From the NCBI RefSeq assembly GCF_963930865.1, contig NZ_CAWVOH010000002.1, forward strand, positions 186,001 to 250,000: a stretch of DNA of 64,000 nt. Reading direction: 5' to 3'. The notes below the pieces were generated by a model. It had not been told where the DNA came from and did not search any database. It saw only the letters and a program-made list of their open reading frames with translations. The stretch is from Eupransor demetentiae (GTDB lineage Bacteria > Bacillota > Bacilli > Lactobacillales > Lactobacillaceae). A program made the translations under genes and the position numbers. This document shows, piece after piece, positions 57,202 through 64,000 of this stretch; position 1 is the first letter of the stretch, and every line of letters begins with the position of its first letter.

Positions 57202-58089
57202 ATGAAAGCAAAAATGCTCACTTGGATAAAATCAAATAAGTGGCTCGTGATGGGCTTGGTTGCCGCCTTAATGGGGGCTTTCATCGTTTTCACCGGTATT
57301 CAGCCCAATTCCTGGTACCAGCAGCGCTTGAGCCGTTCTTCTCGCACCAACGCTGCGGGAACGACCACGATTGCCAAAACGGCCTACACCAGCAATGAAA
57401 AGGGCGTTCAGGCTTATAAGAAGGTTTTGCCGTCTGTGGTAACGGTGCAAAACTTGCAGAAAACCGCTTCCTTATCACAAGGAGCGGATGCTGTTTTGAA
57501 CCAAAATAAGCAAAATCAGAACGGCGATTCCCTGCAAACGGCAGCGGAAGGTTCCGGTGTTGTTTACAAGGTTCAAAATGGGTACGCCTACATCGTAACC
57601 AATAATCACGTGGTTGAAGGTTCAGCCGCCATTCAATTGGTGACTTACCAAGGAAAGAAGATTCAGGCCGAAGTAACTGCTACGGACGCCATCCACGATT
57701 TGGCCATTGTGAAGGCAAAGACGAACGAGTTGAAATCCGTCGCTTCCTTTGGATCGGTCAAGAACATCAAGTCCGGTCAAAAGGTCTGGGCATTGGGCTC
57801 ACCACTCGGGTCAGAATATGCTTCTTCAATGTCTTCTGGAATTATCTCGGCCCCTCGCCGTGAGCTTTCCGCCGAAGACACCGGTTCATCGGCTTTGACA
57901 GCCATCCAAACCGATGCGGCCATCAACCCGGGTAACTCAGGTGGGGCTTTGATTAACTCCTCTGGGGATGTCATCGGGATTAATTCATCGAAGATCTCGG
58001 CCGCAAGTAACGGCACCAACATCGAAGGAATCGGCTTTGCCATTCCAATCGATATCGTCCAGGACTTTATTTCACAAAATAATCAGTAA
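57202..58089 (+). CDS. htrA: HtrA-like serine protease without PDZ domain
   Basis: 295 residues. Anchor helix about 14-33, linker, trypsin-like domain about 65-290 with the full triad His136 (TNNHVVEG), Asp166 (IHDLAIVK) and Ser246 (NPGNSGGAL). The protein ends with FAIPIDIVQDFISQNNQ, where HtrA normally goes on with one PDZ domain of about 100 residues; the stop is followed at once by a terminator, so this is not a frameshift in view. Surface quality-control protease; 22 bases behind the kinase gene, so probably cotranscribed. Confidence 0.88.
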   Translation: MKAKMLTWIKSNKWLVMGLVAALMGAFIVFTGIQPNSWYQQRLSRSSRTNAAGTTTIAKTAYTSNEKGVQAYKKVLPSVVTVQNLQKTASLSQGADAVLNQNKQNQNGDSLQTAAEGSGVVYKVQNGYAYIVTNNHVVEGSAAIQLVTYQGKKIQAEVTATDAIHDLAIVKAKTNELKSVASFGSVKNIKSGQKVWALGSPLGSEYASSMSSGIISAPRRELSAEDTGSSALTAIQTDAAINPGNSGGALINSSGDVIGINSSKISAASNGTNIEGIGFAIPIDIVQDFISQNNQ

Positions 58090-58112
58090 AAAAGGAGCGC
58101 GGGCTCCTTTTG
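58088..58112 (+). terminator. Rho-independent terminator
   Basis: AAAAGGAGC gcg GGCTCCTTTT. Confidence 0.85.
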
Positions 58113-58141
58113 TTTTGCTTGGGAGAATAGTAAAGGATAGT

Positions 58142-58173
58142 AAAAAAGCAAGAAGCTTAGCTTCTTGCTTTTT
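58142..58173. terminator. Bidirectional rho-independent terminator
   Basis: AAAAAGCAAGAAGC tta GCTTCTTGCTTTTT; ends the minus-strand thioredoxin gene. Confidence 0.92.
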
Positions 58174-58176
58174 CGA

Positions 58177-58509
58177 TTAATCTAACGTACTGTGATACCA
58201 GTCTAGAATTTCTTGTGGGGTTAGGCGTTCGCCATGGCCGATTTGTGCGACCTTTTCGCCGTCCTTAAAGAGGACGAAGGAAGGAATGCCGCGGAGGCCG
58301 TACTTCTTGGCAACTTCAAGGTTGTCATCGCGGTCGGCGTCAAACCAGTTGGCTGTCTTGCTGACTTCATCCTTAATTCCTTGGACGAAAGGCTTGATAA
58401 CCTTGCAATCACCACACCAGTCGGCTGACAGGAACATCAAGTTCCGGCCGGGCTTATCGATATTTTCTTGGACAACTGCGTCCGAATTCTTTTCAGGTTG
58501 ATAGAGCAT
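58177..58509 (-). CDS. Thioredoxin-family protein with WCGDC motif
   Basis: 110 residues from the ATG at 58509 (AAGGAGG upstream); longer starts overlap that site. Thioredoxin fold: NLMFLSADWCGDCKVIKPFV with CGDC in place of CGPC, cis-Pro in RGIPSFVLFKDGE, and a C-terminal helix. The missing Pro and added Asp should shift redox potential; the family is known in lactic acid bacteria as general thiol-disulfide reductases. Single gene. Confidence 0.9.
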   Translation of the reverse strand: MLYQPEKNSDAVVQENIDKPGRNLMFLSADWCGDCKVIKPFVQGIKDEVSKTANWFDADRDDNLEVAKKYGLRGIPSFVLFKDGEKVAQIGHGERLTPQEILDWYHSTLD

Positions 58510-58592
58510 AATTCTGCCTCCTTGACCCATATTTTAGCAGAGTTTAGTAAATCGGTCTAGTTGTAATCGCATTGAAACGAGAGGGTAACCGC

Positions 58593-59360
58593 ATGAAGAT
58601 TTCTGAATATTACCAGTCTAACGAGACACCGGTACTTTCATTAGAGTTGAACTTAAAAAATGGTCTAGATGACCAAACCATTGCGCAGCTCCAACACTGT
58701 CAACAAGTTACCTACTTCTCGCTAGTTAATCACAGCGACACCATGGAAGCTTGGTCGGAGAAAATTCGCCAAGCAGGCCAAATCCAAGCAATCCTGCAAA
58801 AGCCCGTCCTGCTGCATTTTCCAGCAGCCGGATTGACCGAAGATAACTTGTCCCAGTTAAAACAAGAACTGCAAGTCGCCCACATTGAAAACCTACTCGT
58901 TCTTCGAGGCGACGGCTGGCGGCCATCTCACAACTACAAAACACCGGACCTTCTGGCGGCTCTAGCACAGGACTTTGACTTAGCTGCCACCATTAATCCC
59001 GGTGCGCCCACCGAAGAAATTATCATCGATGCCCAGCGCAAACAAAGTGCGGGTGCATCCTACTTGATTAGCCAAGCCTTTTTTGACAATGCTGAATTTG
59101 ACCGGACGCAACATGTATTAAAAGCAGCGGATTTGAATTTGCCACTTGTCGCTGGTCTCTTTTACTTTCCCAGCACAGATGACTTTCAAGCTTTGATGGC
59201 CCGTTTCAAGATGACTGAGGAAAAGTACGATTATCCGGCGCACTTTTTCACACAGGTTGAAACGCTTAAAAGTGCTGGCATTCATCTTTTTGCTCCGCAT
59301 CCTGACCAGAAAATTTGGAATTGGTTACAGTCTGATTACAAGGGTCACAAAAGCCTCTAA
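58593..59360 (+). CDS. Methylenetetrahydrofolate reductase-like protein
   Basis: 255 residues from ATG 58593 behind GAGAGGG. MetF-type TIM barrel: SLELNLKNGLDDQTIAQL near the start, NLLVLRGDGW (residues contacting FAD), LAATINPGAPTEE and AGASYLISQAFFDNAEF with the motif for the folate pocket, then VAGLFYFPS. The family usually has about 290 residues; the front is shorter here. It would reduce 5,10-methylene- to 5-methyl-THF with FAD. No metE or metH nearby, so its use is open. Confidence 0.78.
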   Translation: MKISEYYQSNETPVLSLELNLKNGLDDQTIAQLQHCQQVTYFSLVNHSDTMEAWSEKIRQAGQIQAILQKPVLLHFPAAGLTEDNLSQLKQELQVAHIENLLVLRGDGWRPSHNYKTPDLLAALAQDFDLAATINPGAPTEEIIIDAQRKQSAGASYLISQAFFDNAEFDRTQHVLKAADLNLPLVAGLFYFPSTDDFQALMARFKMTEEKYDYPAHFFTQVETLKSAGIHLFAPHPDQKIWNWLQSDYKGHKSL

Positions 59361-59426
59361 TTGCTTTTGTTATCGTAATAAAAGGGGTAGAATAGTCTGG
59401 AATAACAAGTTTTGAGGAGAATATCG

Positions 59427-61271
59427 ATGTTTCGTATGCTAAAACGTCTGATCATCGGAAAGCCGTTGAAGACGCTTGATGAGGGGGGCCAGTCCCTGAC
59501 GAAGTCGAAGGCTTTGGCCTTGCTGTCATCTGATGCCCTATCATCAGTTGCTTATGGTACTGAATCAATCACGGCCGTGCTGGTTACGGCCGGTGCTGCC
59601 GCTCTTTGGTTGCAGATCCCGATTGCCGCCATCATCTTGATTTTGCTGGCCGCAATTGCCTTGTCTTACCGACAAATCATTCACGCCTACCCATCTGGGG
59701 GAGGGGCTTATGCCGTTGCTTCTAAAAACTGGGGGCCTAACGCTGGTCTGGTAGCCGGTGGTTCGCTGCTGGTCGACTACATGCTGACCGTGGCCGTTTC
59801 GGCCTCATCTGCAGCGGATGCCATCACGGCGGCCGTGCCCGCTTTGTTGCACTATACGGTGCCCATTTCCGTCATCATCATTATCTTGCTGACGACGATG
59901 AACTTGCGTGGTTTGAGTGAAAGTGCCAACTTCTTGATGGTGCCGGTTTACTTCTTTATCGTGGTCATGGCCATCACGGTTGCTTGGGGTGTTTTCCAAG
60001 CTGCTACTGGTCAGCTACCATACCACGCTGCTGCTAAGTTAGGAACTGATTTCTCCGGCTTGACGGTAATCTTCTTCTTGCGGGCCTTCTCATCCGGTTC
60101 ATCATCATTGACCGGTGTCGAAGCCATTTCCAACGCGGTGCCAAACTTTAAGGAACCAAAGGAAAAGAATGCCGCTGCCACGCTATCGATCATGGCGATC
60201 ATCCTGGGTATTTTCTTCTTTGGAATTACCTACTTGTCATACTGGATGGGTGTGACGCCAAACAGTCATTCAACGGTCTTGTCACAAATCGCGGCAAACA
60301 CCTACGGTGGTCATAACCTTGGCTTTTATATCGTGCAGTTGGCAACCGCTTTGATTTTGGCCGTTGCCGCTAACACTGGTTTCTCAGCCTTCCCTGTCTT
60401 AGCCTTGAACTTGGCCAAGGATAAGTATTTGCCACACCTTTACATGGATCGTGGTGATCGTTTGGGCTATTCTAACGGAATTCTTTCCCTTTCCGTGGGA
60501 GCCATCATCTTGACCATGATTTTCCATGGTAATACGGATGACTTGATTCCTTTGTATGCTACCGGTGTCTTCGTGCCATTTACTTTGTCACAGTCCGGTA
60601 TGATTGTGCACTGGAACCGTAACCGCCCTAAGGGCTGGATTTTCAAGGCGATGATTAACTTCGTCGGAGCCTTCATGTCTGGTGGCTTGGTCCTTGTGCT
60701 CTTCTTGACGCGTTTCAACCACGTTTGGCCTTATGTCATCATTATGCCCTTGGTTTTGGCGATGTTCTTCAAGATTCACAAGCACTACGTCAGCATCGGA
60801 AAGCAGCTGCGCTTGCAGTACGTCGATAATCCCGACGTTTTGCGCCACAAGTACGACGGTGCGACTGTCATCGTGCTGGTTTCAAACATGACCCGCGTGA
60901 CTTCTGAAGCCATCGACTATGCCCAGTCAATTGGGGATAAGGTCGTGGCCATGCACGTTTCCTTTGATATTAATCCGCAAAAGGAAGCCAAGACGGAAGC
61001 GCAGTTCAAGGAAGACTTCCCGGATGTCCGTTACGTCGACGTCCACACGTCTTACCGTTCGATTATTCGTCCGGTCACTCGTTTCGTGGCCAAGGTTGCT
61101 AAGCAGTCCAAGACGATTAACAACTCCGTGACCGTCATCGTGCCACAGTTCGTGCCAAAGAAGCCATGGCAAAATATTTTGCATAACCAAACTTCCTTCC
61201 GCTTGCGTACGGCCTTGTCGGCGATGGATGATATTTCCATTTCGACTTATTACTATCATTTGTCTGAGTAA
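59427..61271 (+). CDS. APC-family amino acid permease
   Basis: 614 residues from ATG 59427 with GAGGAG upstream. About twelve helices, then a C-terminal cytoplasmic domain of about 150 residues (YDGATVIVLVSNMTRVTSEAIDYAQSIGDKVVAMHVS), Usp-like in pattern. N-terminal motif LLSSDALSSVAYGTESI and YPSGGGAYAVASKNWG are typical of the large potassium/amino-acid APC permeases of Firmicutes (KimA-like group), which can carry K+ or amino acids. Substrate unclear; in the KimA group the C-terminal domain binds c-di-AMP. Confidence 0.87.
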   Translation: MFRMLKRLIIGKPLKTLDEGGQSLTKSKALALLSSDALSSVAYGTESITAVLVTAGAAALWLQIPIAAIILILLAAIALSYRQIIHAYPSGGGAYAVASKNWGPNAGLVAGGSLLVDYMLTVAVSASSAADAITAAVPALLHYTVPISVIIIILLTTMNLRGLSESANFLMVPVYFFIVVMAITVAWGVFQAATGQLPYHAAAKLGTDFSGLTVIFFLRAFSSGSSSLTGVEAISNAVPNFKEPKEKNAAATLSIMAIILGIFFFGITYLSYWMGVTPNSHSTVLSQIAANTYGGHNLGFYIVQLATALILAVAANTGFSAFPVLALNLAKDKYLPHLYMDRGDRLGYSNGILSLSVGAIILTMIFHGNTDDLIPLYATGVFVPFTLSQSGMIVHWNRNRPKGWIFKAMINFVGAFMSGGLVLVLFLTRFNHVWPYVIIMPLVLAMFFKIHKHYVSIGKQLRLQYVDNPDVLRHKYDGATVIVLVSNMTRVTSEAIDYAQSIGDKVVAMHVSFDINPQKEAKTEAQFKEDFPDVRYVDVHTSYRSIIRPVTRFVAKVAKQSKTINNSVTVIVPQFVPKKPWQNILHNQTSFRLRTALSAMDDISISTYYYHLSE

Positions 61272-61281
61272 ATTAGATTTG

Positions 61282-61311
61282 AAAAGCGAAGCCCACGGGC
61301 TTCGCTTTTTT
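61282..61311 (+). terminator. Rho-independent terminator
   Basis: AAAAGCGAAGCCC ac GGGCTTCGCTTTTTT. Confidence 0.93.
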
Positions 61312-61374
61312 GACTCTCAAATTCATTGGCGTATCATTTTTGATATATAAAACGTTGCCAAGAAGGAGAAAATC

Positions 61375-63000
61375 ATGGCCACACCGATGGAAATTATTAA
61401 CAATCCCTTTTTGAATAAGGGGACTGGCTTTACGAAGAAAGAGCGCGCCGAATTGGGCTTGACCGGCTTGATTCCGCCACAAGTGCAAACGATTCAGGAG
61501 CAGGCCGACCAAGCTTATGCTCAGGTGCAAAGCAAGGGCAACGACCTGGAGAAGCGCCTCTTCTTGATGCAAATCTTTAACACCAATCACACTTTGTTCT
61601 ACTATCTTTTCAGTCAGCACGTGGTTGAATTCATGCCAATCGTCTACGACCCAACCATCGCCGACTCAATCGAAAATTACAGTGAGCTCTTTGTCGATTC
61701 ACAAAATGCGGTTTACCTCTCAATTGATGAGCAGGACGACTTGGAAGGGACTTTGAAACGTGCCGCAGCGGGGCGCGACATTAAAATCATTGTTGTGACC
61801 GACGGCGAAGGAATCCTTGGTATCGGTGACTGGGGCACCAACGGGGTCGATATTTCCGTTGGAAAACTGATGGTTTATACCGCCGCGGCCGGGATTAATC
61901 CGGAAAACGTCCTTCCTGTTGTTTTGGACGTGGGAACCAACCGTGAAAGCCTGTTGCAGGACCCAATGTACTTGGGTAACAAGCACAAGCGTGTCCGTGG
62001 CGACGAGTATGACGCCTTCGTCGATAAGTTTGTCGCTGCAGCTTTGTCAGCCTTTCCGGACCTCTACTTGCACTGGGAGGACTTTGGCCGCATGAACGCC
62101 GCCAAGATTTTGAAGAAGTACCAGAACAAGATTACGACCTTCAACGATGATATCCAGGGAACGGGAATCATCACGCTGGCCGGGATTATCGGCGCTTTGA
62201 AAATCAGCAAGCAGCGCTTTACTGACCAAACATATCTCTGCTTTGGCGCCGGTTCAGCCGGTGCTGGCATAACAAACCGAATTTTCGAGGAAATGGTCCA
62301 AGAAGGTTTGTCGGAAGATGAAGCGCGTAAGCACTTCTACATGTTCGATAAGCAGGGCCTTTTGTTCGATGACATGGACGATTTGACGCCGGAGCAGAAG
62401 CCTTTTGCACGTAAACGTTCGGAATTTGAAAATGCCAATCAGTTGAAGGACTTGTTGTCCGTGGTCAAGGCTGTTCACCCAACAATTTTGGTCGGTACGT
62501 CAACTGTGCCAGGTTCCTTCACCGAAGAAGTTGTCCGCGAAATGGCCGCCCACACGGAACGCCCAATTATTTTCCCATTGAGTAATCCAACGCGCTTGGC
62601 CGAAGCTAAGGCGGAAGACTTGTTGCAGTGGACCGACGGGAAGGCCTTGATTGCCACCGGTATTCCGGTCAAGCCAATCGAGTACAAGGGCGTGACTTAC
62701 CACATCGGCCAGGCCAACAACGCCTTGATCTATCCTGGATTAGGACTCGGCGTCATTGCCTCAAGTGCCAAGGTCTTGAACGACGAAATGATTTCCGCCG
62801 CCGCGCACTCACTCGGTGGCATCGTTGACCCAAGCGAGCAGGGCGCCGCCGTCTTGCCACCCGTCTCCAAGCTGACCGAATTCTCCGAACTTGTTGCCAT
62901 CGCCACTGGCCAAAGCGCCATTGACCAAGGCATTACCAAGGATGAAGTTGGTGATGTGAAGCAGGCGATTGCTGCGATGAAGTGGGTACCAGAGTATTGA
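61375..63000 (+). CDS. mleA: Malolactic enzyme
   Basis: 541 residues, GAAGGAG before the ATG. Converts L-malate to L-lactate and CO2 with NAD and Mn2+. Malic-enzyme family motifs: [59 protein letters not shown] (metal), [10 protein letters not shown] (NAD site) and IFPLSNPT. Length, the end AAMKWVPEY and general likeness to the Oenococcus enzyme favour malolactic over plain malic enzyme. No mleP permease or mleR regulator is adjacent, unlike the usual locus. Confidence 0.9.
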   Translation: MATPMEIINNPFLNKGTGFTKKERAELGLTGLIPPQVQTIQEQADQAYAQVQSKGNDLEKRLFLMQIFNTNHTLFYYLFSQHVVEFMPIVYDPTIADSIENYSELFVDSQNAVYLSIDEQDDLEGTLKRAAAGRDIKIIVVTDGEGILGIGDWGTNGVDISVGKLMVYTAAAGINPENVLPVVLDVGTNRESLLQDPMYLGNKHKRVRGDEYDAFVDKFVAAALSAFPDLYLHWEDFGRMNAAKILKKYQNKITTFNDDIQGTGIITLAGIIGALKISKQRFTDQTYLCFGAGSAGAGITNRIFEEMVQEGLSEDEARKHFYMFDKQGLLFDDMDDLTPEQKPFARKRSEFENANQLKDLLSVVKAVHPTILVGTSTVPGSFTEEVVREMAAHTERPIIFPLSNPTRLAEAKAEDLLQWTDGKALIATGIPVKPIEYKGVTYHIGQANNALIYPGLGLGVIASSAKVLNDEMISAAAHSLGGIVDPSEQGAAVLPPVSKLTEFSELVAIATGQSAIDQGITKDEVGDVKQAIAAMKWVPEY

Positions 63001-63014
63001 TTGAATGGAATGGG

Positions 63015-63046
63015 AAAAAGCTCACCCGGTGGGGGTGGGCTTTTTT
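63015..63046 (+). terminator. Rho-independent terminator
   Basis: AAAAGCTCACCC ggtg GGGGTGGGCTTTTTT with G-T pairs. Confidence 0.88.
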
Positions 63047-63133
63047 GTGTTAAACGATTTTAATACGTATGAAATACCGTTGAAAAAGAGTGATGATACT
63101 CTGTTTTTATACAGGTAAGAACGGGGATAAGTT

Positions 63134-63526
63134 ATGCATAAAAATACAAAAGTTATTTCGATTACTTTAGGCGCCGTCATTTTGGGAATCGTATTAATCG
63201 GTTGGTTCCGTGCGACACCGCATTCGATGACAACCGAAGAACAATTTCAACATTCTGATTGGACTTTAACTACGCCTTCTGGTGACTATATTAGTAATGT
63301 AATCTTTAGTCGAAATAAGGTGCGGATTGCTGGAAAGCGCTATACTTACAATTTCGATTCTAATTATGATCAGCAAAAGACCAGTAAGGATTCTACCAAA
63401 AAGCCACAAGGAACTTTGTCAATTTCTACAGGAAAATATGCTGGATCTTACATTGTTGAGATGGATGCCACTGATTATGATTTGGTTCAAGACGGACAGA
63501 TTAAATATATTCTGAAGGCTAAATGA
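63134..63526 (+). CDS. Small membrane-anchored extracellular protein
   Basis: 130 residues, GGGGATAAG upstream. One helix about 8-26, then a beta-rich domain of about 100 residues: FQHSDWTLTTPSGDYISNVIFSRNKVRIAG, a Lys/Ser loop, TLSISTGKYAGSYIVEMD and DGQIKYILKAK. Such small domains resemble DUF-type lipocalin-like envelope proteins of lactobacilli, but I do not recognise a family. A/T content is higher than upstream. Ends at a terminator. Confidence 0.7.
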   Translation: MHKNTKVISITLGAVILGIVLIGWFRATPHSMTTEEQFQHSDWTLTTPSGDYISNVIFSRNKVRIAGKRYTYNFDSNYDQQKTSKDSTKKPQGTLSISTGKYAGSYIVEMDATDYDLVQDGQIKYILKAK

Positions 63527-63535
63527 TTTGTATGT

Positions 63536-63568
63536 AAAAAGCACTTCGCGGATGCGGGGTGCTTTTTG
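63536..63568 (+). terminator. Rho-independent terminator
   Basis: AAAAAGCAC / GTGCTTTTT with an inner CGCG/CGGG pairing. Confidence 0.8.
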
Positions 63569-63653
63569 TCTGGTATGTATGCAGTAAGATTGGGAAAGTA
63601 TGAGTTGAAAAATAAAAAAATAATCATTTGTGGAGGTTTATCGCTACATGTTC

Positions 63654-63682
63654 GTTGTAGAACATACTCTTCAGTTGTAGAA
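63654..63682 (+). promoter_or_regulatory. Direct repeat upstream of the edge gene
   Basis: GTTGTAGAA at 63654 and 63674, period 20 bp, about two helix turns. Resembles in layout, not clearly in sequence, the paired repeats of LytTR regulators. Confidence 0.3.
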
Positions 63683-63726
63683 TAATTCTAAACAATTGTT
63701 GAAATTGATTATGAAATGAGAAGGTC

Positions 63727-64000
63727 ATGAGCAAGTACTATACTTTTAAAATTAATGTGGGGCCCGATATTTTAAAACTTTATCGCCATAATATGGATCA
63801 ACTGAGAAGTTTTGTTATTCCAAATGCTCTCGGAGAGGTTTTTACTTTTGAAGAAATTGAAAGTAAAGAAATTATGAAATATGTGTCCTCAAAGCAACAT
63901 AGCAAAACAGATATACTTGATTCTGCTGTCTATAAAAAATTTATTTCATTGACTAAAAAATTAGAACTTGAGTATAGAAAGGTTGCTGAAGAATATGAAA
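63727..64000 (+). CDS. Unknown A/T-rich gene, partial at 3' end
   Basis: Open frame of 91 codons from ATG 63727 to the window edge; AGAAGG lies only two bases before the ATG, so a later start (ATG 63793) is possible. Begins MSKYYTFKINVGPDILKLYR and continues with IPNALGEVFTFEEI and helical, Lys/Glu-rich stretches. No signal peptide or membrane helix in view. Codon use is A/T-rich (AAA, ATT, TTA, AGA), unlike most genes here, which suggests a recently acquired region beginning at this point. No family recognised. Confidence 0.5.
   Translation, partial: MSKYYTFKINVGPDILKLYRHNMDQLRSFVIPNALGEVFTFEEIESKEIMKYVSSKQHSKTDILDSAVYKKFISLTKKLELEYRKVAEEYE

Noticed and set aside
63648..63680. Ten-codon frame after GGAGG
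   Set aside because: Could be a leader peptide, but spacing is long and nothing else supports it.
63575..63685. 36-codon frame starting MYAVRLGKYELK
   Set aside because: No ribosome site, overlaps the terminator end and the repeat region; not supported.
1..64000. Insertion sequences, prophage genes, rRNA, CRISPR arrays, replication origin
   Set aside because: Looked for transposase, integrase, phage structural and repeat-spacer patterns; none seen.

Overview
The window looks like a chromosomal segment of a lactic acid bacterium, most likely from the Leuconostoc/Fructobacillus/Oenococcus branch of the Lactobacillaceae. Evidence: a malolactic enzyme of 541 residues (the length known from Oenococcus), a dltXABCD operon, a T-box leader in front of valS, HMG-CoA reductase of the mevalonate route, serine-rich surface proteins with variant KxYKxGKxW-type signal peptides, many A/T-poor TTG-rich Leu codons and compact rho-independent terminators. 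The genus is an inference; no rRNA is present.

Layout. 1-2000: three tandem secreted glycine-rich paralogues (first one cut by the window edge) and a small two-helix membrane protein. 2100-4760: two tandem NupC-type nucleoside transporters. 4890-7000: cell-envelope proteins including a LysM/transglycosylase-like protein with a structured 5' leader. 7050-9510: minus-strand ABC exporter operon with its TetR regulator. 9700-11170: three-gene operon that resembles a type VII LXG effector with two small helical partners, then a CPBP membrane protease. 11940-14670: esterase, two surface proteins (one NEAT). 14700-18690: T-box-valS and fabH. 18880-23140: LysM-CAP protein, ABC transporter, LCP cell-wall ligase. 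23200-27020: ppx, HMG-CoA reductase, an IpaB/EvcA-type protein and a zinc-less sirtuin, tightly packed. 27100-30270: CDF metal exporter, a long structured leader, mntH and usp. 30380-32730: aminotransferase, CzrA-like metal sensor, tRNA-Leu(CAA), thioredoxin-like protein. 32890-40540: a duplicated two-gene membrane cassette plus lipoprotein, XRE regulator and further surface proteins. 40730-44290: two serine-rich surface proteins. 44340-47970: minus-strand operon LemA/TPM/hydrolase/EIIC-like. 48110-52600: dltXABCD. 52670-55120: acpS, alr, mazF without mazE, GNAT. 55180-58090: CiaRH-like two-component system with an HtrA-like protease lacking PDZ. 58180-63530: thioredoxin, MetF-like, APC permease, malolactic enzyme, small membrane protein. 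The right edge holds an A/T-rich partial gene.

Much of the window serves the cell envelope: D-alanylation (dlt, alr), wall hydrolases and LysM proteins, LCP ligase, envelope-stress signalling (CiaRH-HtrA-like, LemA/TPM). A recurring signal is the WalR-type box (TGTWAH-N5-TGTWAH or its complement), found in front of both LysM enzymes, the helical membrane protein at 4894, the ABC transporter at 19828 and both serine-rich proteins, suggesting one wall-stress regulon spread across the segment. Metal homeostasis (CDF exporter, MntH, CzrA-like sensor) forms a second theme.
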